Positions 55,770 to 64,000 of a stretch of DNA of 64,000 bases are shown here, one piece after another (position 1 is the stretch's first letter; each line of letters begins with the position of its first letter). The stretch covers positions 62,001 to 126,000 of the forward strand of contig NZ_JADNBB010000007.1 in assembly GCF_015550595.1 (NCBI RefSeq). The letters are read 5' to 3'. A program made the position numbers and the translations under genes. The stretch comes from Parabacteroides goldsteinii. GTDB taxonomy: Bacteria > Bacteroidota > Bacteroidia > Bacteroidales > Tannerellaceae. The notes beneath the pieces were generated by a model, which saw nothing but the letters and a program-made list of their open reading frames with translations, was not told where the DNA came from and made no database searches.

Positions 55770-56891
55770 TTATTCCATCTTCCGGTAATAACGCGGTGTA
55801 TAACCGGGCAGTAATTCGGGATGGAATACCCATACCAGATCTTTCAACAGATAGTCGGGATGAATCGGGAACTCCTCATAATAAGGGACAACACCCGTAT
55901 TACAGGTATATATCCGACGGTTCTTAAAGGCATCAAAGTTCTCGTAGGGAGTATACTCGGTACGCAGGTCTTTGTATGTCATATCATTTGCCTGATTATA
56001 TTTGATCAGCCATATATCGGCATGGATGGCTTTATCGAGCACGGTTTCAAAAGCCAGCGGCGTACTGCCTGCTCCGGGAAGATCTTTAAAGATATAATCG
56101 GCACCGGCATCGGTATACAGATGGGCGATGTAGCTATCGCCGGCCGGCATATACCAGGAAGAGCCGAATTTCTTTTCAGAGATGACGGTCGGACGGTTGG
56201 TCACGGTCTTTGCGAGCTCTTTCAACTCCAGGTAGCTTTGTTCCGTTTCGCGGAAGATGGAGTCTGCCATCGCACTCTTTCCAAACAACAGGCCGTAGAA
56301 ACGTATCCATTCGGTCCGTCCCAGAGGCAACGACTCCATATAGTCGGCTGCTTCAATAATGGGAATACCCAGTTTCTCAGCCGGGCCATATCCCGCATTC
56401 TGAAATGGGGAAGCGATAATGATCTCCGCCCCTATATCAATGATCTTTTCTATATTCGGAGAGGTTGCTTCACCCAGATCGACAATTTTTCCGGAACGAA
56501 GACCTTCTTGGATAGAAGGCGTATCCATATACCGGGGTTCGCATACGCCAATCACCTTATCGGCTTCATTCAGCTGGTCGATAATAGCAGCATGCACGGA
56601 GGTATAGACGACGATATTACGGATAGGAGTTCGCACCACTGTTCCTTTCGGCAAGCCATCCGGTACCGGCTGCTCACGGTCTACCAAAAGATACCGTTGC
56701 AGGATACGGATACTGTCCCAGGGATCACGAACTTCAACAGAGGTATAATCGTCGAAATATTGAACTGTAAATCCTTGGGCGTAACGGATGGTGTCGGAAG
56801 AGAGGGATTGACGGTCAGATGAACTTTGCTTCACATTACAACCGAATGTGAGGCAAAGCATCAAACCTATTAAAACTTTATAAAGCTTCAT
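55770..56891 (-). CDS. btuF: periplasmic cobalamin/iron-complex binding lipoprotein, BtuF-like
   Basis: 373 residues. Lipobox LTFGC. Periplasmic-binding fold of the BtuF/FhuD type: RIQ-like strand PIRNIVVYTSVHAAIIDQL near residue 90, VIGVCEPRYMDT, DLGEATSPNIEKIIDIGAEIIIASP, and the C-terminal half ending near YFRFHPELLPGY-like sequence (WVFHPELLPGYTPRYY). It would pass its ligand to an inner-membrane ABC transporter, not encoded here. Place as third gene behind a cobalamin riboswitch supports cobalamin; a siderophore ligand cannot be excluded. Confidence 0.75.
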   Translation of the reverse strand: MKLYKVLIGLMLCLTFGCNVKQSSSDRQSLSSDTIRYAQGFTVQYFDDYTSVEVRDPWDSIRILQRYLLVDREQPVPDGLPKGTVVRTPIRNIVVYTSVHAAIIDQLNEADKVIGVCEPRYMDTPSIQEGLRSGKIVDLGEATSPNIEKIIDIGAEIIIASPFQNAGYGPAEKLGIPIIEAADYMESLPLGRTEWIRFYGLLFGKSAMADSIFRETEQSYLELKELAKTVTNRPTVISEKKFGSSWYMPAGDSYIAHLYTDAGADYIFKDLPGAGSTPLAFETVLDKAIHADIWLIKYNQANDMTYKDLRTEYTPYENFDAFKNRRIYTCNTGVVPYYEEFPIHPDYLLKDLVWVFHPELLPGYTPRYYRKME

Positions 56892-56911
56892 TAGACCTTT
56901 ACTTTCTTTTC

Positions 56912-58306
56912 TTATTTAAGAAAGCCAACTCCCATAGGGTTAAGACCGGAAACTGCCAATTGATTAATCTTTTTACCCTCAGCCGAGAAGATAAACATAT
57001 CTCCGGTACTTACATAATCGGAAGTACCAATATAAATATCACCGGTAGCCGGATTTACATTCAGGCTATAAGCACCATCCACAACTGTTCCGTCGGTAAT
57101 AAAATTCTTTGAAGTTTCCGTATCGCTCTTCGCATCATAAGAAACGAATTGTGTATTGATAGGCAACCAGTTTGCATCATTTTCAGATTGGATGACATAT
57201 AGTTTATCAGCAGCCATTCCCATCATAATATTATCGTTTGTATAAAGAGATGTTGATGTTTCAGCCTTCAAATCAACACGTCGGAGGGAAGCCTTCACAT
57301 CTGCAAAATTACCACCACATACCACATAGAGTTCTCCGTCACTGTCAGCATTCATATACATCGGGTTTAAACCTACAACGATCTTCTTTTCTTCAGTGAA
57401 AGAAACCGGGTCGACAACCGATAAAGTAGAGTCCTTTACAGAATTATATCCTCCGGAGTTAGCAACATATAGTTTTCCTCCTACCTCGCGAACCTGATAA
57501 GGATTAGGACCTACTTTCGTCTTCTTTGTGATCTCCATTGAAGTTGTATCGATCTCTGCCAGATGACCGTCAAACAGCGTTACATATACTTTTCCTTCAT
57601 AAGCAGCCAGATAACGGGGAGACTGAGGCTGTCCGCTATCATCTTTCGGTGCAATTGTTTTCAATGATTTAGCAGTAATATCTGTAATCTCGATTGTATT
57701 AGACTCACTTACGGCTATATACATTTTAGAACCATAAACCATAATATCATTGGCTGTATCACCCAAGCCGCGACCGTTGACAGAAGCAAACACTTTTGTT
57801 TTCAGTTCTTTTGTATTTGGATCATAATAATCTAAGGTAGCGTTATTGGATTGCCATTTTCCTGAGTTCATAAAATAGACTCCCGGTAAAACAGGCACAG
57901 GTTCTTCTGTGAAATCAATCACCTGTACTTTAGCAATAGCGTTCGACTCACCTTTGACATTAGCTGCAATTACAAGGATATAAGAAGCGAAATCCGTATT
58001 ATCAGGAATTGTGAAGCTATTTGTTCCAACTGCTGTTTCTCCCAGTTTCGTGTCTTTACCATTACCATCAGAAGAAAGATACAGTACATACTTTGTAATA
58101 TCTTCCACAGAAGTTGGAGCTGTCCAACTAAGCGTTCCTCCGATCTTTGATACATTTTTATCGGTATCAGTAAATTTCACATCGGTTACAACACCGGTAG
58201 GGACTCCTTCTTCTTGTTTATTATCGTCGTCATCATCACAAGCGACGAAAGAAAAAGACATCAGTGCACATAGTGCAGACAGAAAAAGATAATTTCTTGT
58301 TTTCAT
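56912..58306 (-). CDS. btuG: BtuG-like surface propeller lipoprotein with an N-terminal Ig-like domain
   Basis: 464 residues from the ATG at 58306 (MKTRNYLF); a longer frame to 58357 runs into btuB. Lipobox SFVAC followed by DDDDDN, the acidic signal for surface export in Bacteroides lipoproteins. Residues about 35-125 look like a fibronectin-III/Ig domain (GGTLSWTAPTSVEDITKYVLY in parts). The rest is a YncE-like beta-propeller (PRYLAAYEGKVYVTLFDG, PYQVREVGGKLYVANSGGYN). BtuG is the surface cobalamin-binding partner of BtuB in Bacteroides (established); the place just after btuB fits. Confidence 0.75.
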   Translation of the reverse strand: MKTRNYLFLSALCALMSFSFVACDDDDDNKQEEGVPTGVVTDVKFTDTDKNVSKIGGTLSWTAPTSVEDITKYVLYLSSDGNGKDTKLGETAVGTNSFTIPDNTDFASYILVIAANVKGESNAIAKVQVIDFTEEPVPVLPGVYFMNSGKWQSNNATLDYYDPNTKELKTKVFASVNGRGLGDTANDIMVYGSKMYIAVSESNTIEITDITAKSLKTIAPKDDSGQPQSPRYLAAYEGKVYVTLFDGHLAEIDTTSMEITKKTKVGPNPYQVREVGGKLYVANSGGYNSVKDSTLSVVDPVSFTEEKKIVVGLNPMYMNADSDGELYVVCGGNFADVKASLRRVDLKAETSTSLYTNDNIMMGMAADKLYVIQSENDANWLPINTQFVSYDAKSDTETSKNFITDGTVVDGAYSLNVNPATGDIYIGTSDYVSTGDMFIFSAEGKKINQLAVSGLNPMGVGFLK

Positions 58307-58326
58307 CTCTCTTCTAGTTTTTAATA

Positions 58327-60327
58327 TTAATAATTTATACTCAGAGTTATTCTCCATGACCGCCCCGGCATGGGATAATATTGTATGACATCATACATTT
58401 TATTTGTCAGGTTCACAATCTCTCCCTGCAAGCGAAACATACAATTCCTGATTTGAAGTTCACGATTCAGTGAGATCGTATGTTCTGTATATCTGTCAAT
58501 TCGGTTATCTTCAATATTTTGAGGCAAAGCATATCTGTCACCTACCATTGTAGCCGAATAACCGGCATTCACCCAGGGAGTTTGTAAAGACAAAGCAATC
58601 ATACCCGAATGTTTAGGAGTATAGGGGATCTGGTGACGATAGTTCTTTGCCGTTTCCTTTGTTATGTCTATTGCTTTCTGGAATGTATAATTGGCTTGTA
58701 TTTGTGCCTCTATTTTTTCAAACAATGGAATTTCTGCCAGAAGATTGACATCAGCCCCTCCGATAGATACTTTTCCCATGTTCATCATCTTCCATACAAA
58801 CATAGTAGGCATGGCTACAATCTTATCGTCTACCTGGTTGTAATACCCATCAGCAGAAAGACTCAGGAAACGAAAAACAGAAAAATCTCCGCTCCAGGTC
58901 AGCCCTAAATTATATTGCGTCGCCTTTTCCGGTTTTAGATTTGTATTTCCCATTCGCAGATAGTACAGGTCATTAAAAGTAGGAACACGGAATATATCTT
59001 TATAGGAAACACGGACACGCAGATTTTCTTCAGGCAGAATACGCCAGGATGCACTCACAGCCGGAGATAACCGCTTACGGTCGGCCGGACGATCACCGGA
59101 TTCCACGTTTTCCGTCATATAAGTACCTAAAACACTTGCTGTCACTGTCAACCGATTATCTTTATACTGTCCTGCCAGATAAGTTAGAGAGGTATTACGG
59201 GTAGGGAATGGGCATTCAGGCAAGGTATTATCCAATGTATTTACAAAAAAATCTTCTATAAGCGAAAAAGAGAGACGATCAGACAGTGTATACAGTCCGG
59301 ATACCGAAGCATAATACTCCCGCTGCGTGTAGTTATCGATCTGTACTCCATTTTCATATTTATTGTTCACATCTTTGAAGCGGTTCCAGGCATAATTAAA
59401 TTTAGCCTGAGCTTGCAATGCGAATTTCTTACTTAACTGATTTTTATAATGAGCCTGGACAAAAGCATTCTTATCCCATAATCGTTGACCGGCATAATCA
59501 TTGTATAAAACGACAGAACCAGGTAACCCTCGCTCGGAATCAAAATAATACCCTTTTACAGACAAATTTCCTCCGCGTCCCAAATCTCCCCAAAGGTTTA
59601 ATTCCGTACGCCAGGATTCGATATCGCTATTGTGCCGCTTCAGGTTTTCTACTTGCGACACATTCGTCAGTGTAAAAGGATAATTTCCGTCCGCCCTCAA
59701 ATAATCTCCATTCAAAGAAGCGACCCATTTCTTTCCCAGCTTTTGTTCGTAAAGTATATAAGGATTCACCATACCAAAAGAACCGGTCTTTACCTGAGCT
59801 TTCAGATGAAACGGTTTTGTAAGAAAATCCGGACGCAATGATTTCACACTCAACGCCCCCGCCGATGCATACATCCGGGCCGTCTGGAAAATATCGTCGG
59901 TCTGTCCGATCGAAAGTGAAACCATTTCTACATTATCCAGTGAGAAGCGGCTGATATCGACCTGTCCGCTCTGGGCATCCGTTATCGTTACGCCATCATA
60001 GCTGACAGCCGTATGTTGTGCACCCAGGCTGCGCACCGAAACAGTCTTCAATCCCCCTATCCCACCGTAATCCTTTACGGTAGCACCGGAGAAACGTTTT
60101 ACCGCTTCCGACAAGTCCTGTATACCCAACCGCTCGATGCCGGCACGATCCATCACCTGCAAAGGAGCCGCTTCGCGGGTAGTGGACGGACGCGCCTTCT
60201 CCACCACTTCCACCTCCTTCAGTTGATGATAAGTCGTTGTATCTATCTGCTGTGCATTTACCGGCACAGACGCATACAGCCATGCGCCAAACAGGCATAG
60301 AGTTCTTATTATGTATAAATTTCGCAT
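58327..60327 (-). CDS. btuB: TonB-dependent cobalamin receptor
   Basis: 666 residues. Signal peptide ends near VNAQQ; the TonB-box/plug begins YHQLKEVEVVEK, plug domain with SEAVKRFSGATVKDYGG and SVRSLGAQHTAVSYDGV, then the 22-strand barrel, ending with an aromatic residue (SWRITLSINY) as required for outer-membrane insertion. It imports cobalamin using TonB energy. First gene of a minus-strand operon with btuG-like and btuF-like genes (20-bp gaps) behind a cobalamin riboswitch. Confidence 0.9.
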   Translation of the reverse strand: MRNLYIIRTLCLFGAWLYASVPVNAQQIDTTTYHQLKEVEVVEKARPSTTREAAPLQVMDRAGIERLGIQDLSEAVKRFSGATVKDYGGIGGLKTVSVRSLGAQHTAVSYDGVTITDAQSGQVDISRFSLDNVEMVSLSIGQTDDIFQTARMYASAGALSVKSLRPDFLTKPFHLKAQVKTGSFGMVNPYILYEQKLGKKWVASLNGDYLRADGNYPFTLTNVSQVENLKRHNSDIESWRTELNLWGDLGRGGNLSVKGYYFDSERGLPGSVVLYNDYAGQRLWDKNAFVQAHYKNQLSKKFALQAQAKFNYAWNRFKDVNNKYENGVQIDNYTQREYYASVSGLYTLSDRLSFSLIEDFFVNTLDNTLPECPFPTRNTSLTYLAGQYKDNRLTVTASVLGTYMTENVESGDRPADRKRLSPAVSASWRILPEENLRVRVSYKDIFRVPTFNDLYYLRMGNTNLKPEKATQYNLGLTWSGDFSVFRFLSLSADGYYNQVDDKIVAMPTMFVWKMMNMGKVSIGGADVNLLAEIPLFEKIEAQIQANYTFQKAIDITKETAKNYRHQIPYTPKHSGMIALSLQTPWVNAGYSATMVGDRYALPQNIEDNRIDRYTEHTISLNRELQIRNCMFRLQGEIVNLTNKMYDVIQYYPMPGRSWRITLSINY

Positions 60328-60370
60328 ATATTACAGGTCTATCAATACCTTACCCGAGGCATTGCATATC

Positions 60371-60549
60371 GAATGATGGCAGGTTTTCTGACTCGTTCTC
60401 CCATGATCGGCCGCCTTCCCAACTTTTCAGTCAGTGGCAACAAGATTTGCCGGGGTTATAGAACTTACAGCTACGGGTACAGTTCCGGACTTTCACCGGA
60501 TTCCCTTTTACTAACGGTCAGCGACAGCCAAACCGTTACACCATAATTC
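60371..60549 (-). promoter_or_regulatory. cobalamin riboswitch controlling btuB
   Basis: On the minus strand the leader has GAATTATGG ... CCATCATTC as the closing stem, then GGGAATCCGGTGAAAGTCC, GAACTGTACCCGTAGCTGTA, the B12 box GCCACTG followed by GGGAAGG, and GTCAGAAAACCTGCC. These are the conserved blocks of the class. Cobalamin should reduce expression of the operon. A -7 box TATTTTTG (60562-60555) stands just upstream. Confidence 0.95.
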
Positions 60550-60783
60550 GATGGCAAAAATACGAAATATATCGGAATATGAAGATAGAACAGGCAAACT
60601 TTATATCATTCGTATCGATGCGAACCTGCTGTTTACCTCTTCCCGGGGAGAATATGCCTTTTTACATTTTGATTATATAATCACCCTTTCCCTGTCCGTT
60701 TAATACGTTAAAAAATATTACCCGTAATATTAATTCTAAATAGTCGCTATATTAATCCGATTTACATGCGATAGTAATAGCAT

Positions 60784-60813
60784 TTTGATAATCGGAAAAA
60801 AGCTGTACCTTCG
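60784..60813 (+). promoter_or_regulatory. promoter of the ThrE-like gene
   Basis: TTTG at 60784-60787, 18 bp, TACCTTCG at 60806-60813, one base from the -7 consensus. The start would be about 25 nt before the ATG at 60845. Confidence 0.55.
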
Positions 60814-60844
60814 CGCCCGAATTGGACCCGAATTAAACAAAAAG

Positions 60845-62179
60845 ATGACAGACAAGGAAGTATTGTTATTACGACGCAAACTAGATCTCTTGCTTCGTAC
60901 CGGTAAATTATTGATGGAAAGTGCTGCCGACACGAACCGTATTGAACGGAACATGAAACGAGTAGCTGCATTTATGGGTATTCCGGAAGAGAAATTACAT
61001 CTCGATATCCGGTGGACGATGATCATGGTAAATGTCAGTGACGAAAGAAACTCATTCTCCAAATTCCAGAAATGTGAAAAACATGGTATTAACATGACCG
61101 CAATCTCACAGATCAGCGATCTTTCATGGCGCGCTATCGAGGAAGATTATTCACTGGACGAATACGAAAATGAATTGGAGAAAATTGCGGCAAAACCGCG
61201 TAACTATATTCCTTATGTAGTGGCCATCGGCGCCGGATTTGCCTGCGGAGGATTCTGTAAACTGTTTGGATGCGACTGGATCGCTTTCCTGTTTGCTTCC
61301 ATTTGCGCATTCATCGGTTTCAGGGTACGTGCCCGTTGCGTCGAAGCCGGCCTGAATGTCTATATGAGCATAGCCCTCGCCGCTTTCGTATCCACCTGCC
61401 TGGCCTATGTTTCCTCTTTCTCGGGACTATCCGATACGCCCTATCATCCGTTGCTGGCATGTGCCCTGTTCATCGTACCGGGAGTGCCGCTGATCAACTT
61501 TGTGGACGATATGCTCGACAACCATTTGCTGGTAGGGATCACCCGTGCGGCGAATACGGCCATGATGGTAGGCGCCATGACTTTCGGTATCGCGTTTGCC
61601 ATGCGTGTACTTGTGATGGGGGACATCACGATCGACCATAAATTCAGTGAACTGAGTATGGTTCCTCACGACCCGTATTATGTATATGCAATTGCTGCGG
61701 CTATTGCTGCGATGGGATTTTCGATGATCTTTAATATACAACGCCGCTTATTATGGGTGGTAGCAATCGGAGGGATCATTGCCGTATGTACACGCAACTT
61801 TGTGAATTTCGAATTGGGTTACGGTCCTGTGATCGGTTCGTTTATGGGAAGCTTCGTAGTGAGCCTCCTCGCAGTGAAAGCCGTGCATTGGTTCCATGTA
61901 CCCAACCACGTACTGACAATACCCTCCGTCATCCCGATGATCCCCGGGGTCTTGATGTACCGGTCATTATTGGCATTCATCGACCTGCACGGAGTAGTCG
62001 GTGAAGTGACGAATGCATTCTTCAACGGCATCAATTCAGCCCTTATCATCCTCTGTATCTCGCTGGGGGTTGCCGTTCCGAACATCTTTGCCCGCCAATA
62101 CATCGCCAAAGACCGCAAACGGTATCTACAGGAAGAGCTGGAGAAACGCCGGCAACGCGGAAAGTTCCTTGAATGGTAA
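60845..62179 (+). CDS. threonine/serine exporter family membrane protein
   Basis: 444 residues from the ATG at 60845 (MTDKEVLLL), the usual N-terminus of the family; an in-frame ATG at 60785 overlaps the promoter. The N-terminal 120 residues are the cytoplasmic ThrE-N domain (LLMESAADTNRIERNM, ISDLSWRAIEEDYSL). Ten membrane segments follow in two halves, with AACALFIVPGVPLINFVDDM-type sequence (LFIVPGVPLINFVDD) and IPSVIPMIPGVLMYRSL. Corynebacterium ThrE exports threonine and serine (established); the substrate here is inferred. Both halves are fused in one chain. Confidence 0.85.
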   Translation: MTDKEVLLLRRKLDLLLRTGKLLMESAADTNRIERNMKRVAAFMGIPEEKLHLDIRWTMIMVNVSDERNSFSKFQKCEKHGINMTAISQISDLSWRAIEEDYSLDEYENELEKIAAKPRNYIPYVVAIGAGFACGGFCKLFGCDWIAFLFASICAFIGFRVRARCVEAGLNVYMSIALAAFVSTCLAYVSSFSGLSDTPYHPLLACALFIVPGVPLINFVDDMLDNHLLVGITRAANTAMMVGAMTFGIAFAMRVLVMGDITIDHKFSELSMVPHDPYYVYAIAAAIAAMGFSMIFNIQRRLLWVVAIGGIIAVCTRNFVNFELGYGPVIGSFMGSFVVSLLAVKAVHWFHVPNHVLTIPSVIPMIPGVLMYRSLLAFIDLHGVVGEVTNAFFNGINSALIILCISLGVAVPNIFARQYIAKDRKRYLQEELEKRRQRGKFLEW

Positions 62180-62204
62180 AATAAATCATAACGATACAAA
62201 CAAC

Positions 62205-62240
62205 AAGAGGCTGTTCATTTAATATATGGGGCAGCCTCTT
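62205..62240 (+). terminator. hairpin after the ThrE-like gene
   Basis: AAGAGGCTG (62205-62213) pairs with CAGCCTCTT (62232-62240) with an 18-nt loop. T-rich sequence follows. Likely terminator. Confidence 0.6.

Positions 62241-64000
<1,760 letters not shown>

Noticed and set aside
55821-56822. 333-codon plus-strand frame opposite the btuF-like gene
   Set aside because: The minus strand encodes a lipoprotein with binding-protein motifs; the plus frame has none.

Overview
The window looks like a gut Bacteroidales chromosome, most likely Parabacteroides or a close relative (inferred). Many genes carry the Bacteroidetes promoter pattern (TTTG, about 20 bp, TAnnTTTG), lipoproteins and BF3164-type propellers are abundant, there is a BtuB/BtuG-type cobalamin locus behind a cobalamin riboswitch, and the atp operon appears to begin with atpD. 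No rRNA or tRNA gene was seen.

Layout. (1) 1-14.3 kb, GC-rich: the regulatory and DNA-processing end of a CTnDOT-like integrative conjugative element: DUF3945 protein (5' cut), topoisomerase III, DUF1896 protein, a 2033-residue N6-methylase/SNF2 helicase, and on the minus strand a DUF1016 nuclease, two small excisionase-like HTH proteins, RteC and an AraC regulator. No integrase is present in the window. (2) 14.3-33.5 kb, AT-rich: a multi-copy cluster of NVEALA secreted peptides (five), 6-bladed propeller lipoproteins (three), thioredoxin-like lipoproteins (one intact, one frameshifted), transglutaminase/discoidin lipoproteins (four), two signal peptidase I paralogues, and a membrane-bound winged-helix regulator. 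An Rpn-type nuclease and a scar of a deleted unit lie in the middle. This is the best candidate for an undescribed system. (3) 33.5-46.4 kb: two paralogous O-antigen-ligase/TPR membrane proteins flank a four-gene RND efflux operon (adaptor, permease, TolC, second permease). (4) 46.4-64 kb, core-like: carB behind a leader peptide and terminator that look like an attenuator, a propeller/Y_Y_Y/HTH regulator, a Tat-exported SQR-like oxidoreductase, an arginase-family enzyme, a 1-kb repeat-rich gap, a minus-strand cobalamin uptake operon (riboswitch-btuB-btuG-btuF), a ThrE-like exporter and the start of atpD (cut by the window end).

Proposed logic of the cluster (inference): the ToxR-like regulator at 23.6-24.6 kb senses something in the periplasm and acts at Pho-box-like direct repeats (about 21.6 and 24.7 kb). 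Cys-rich NVEALA pre-peptides are exported and cut after the A-x-A inside NVEALA by the co-encoded signal peptidases, and the transglutaminase-fold, propeller and thioredoxin-like lipoproteins modify or bind the products. The repeated unit order (regulator / NVEALA / propeller / thioredoxin-like / transglutaminase / signal peptidase) recurs with losses and fusions.
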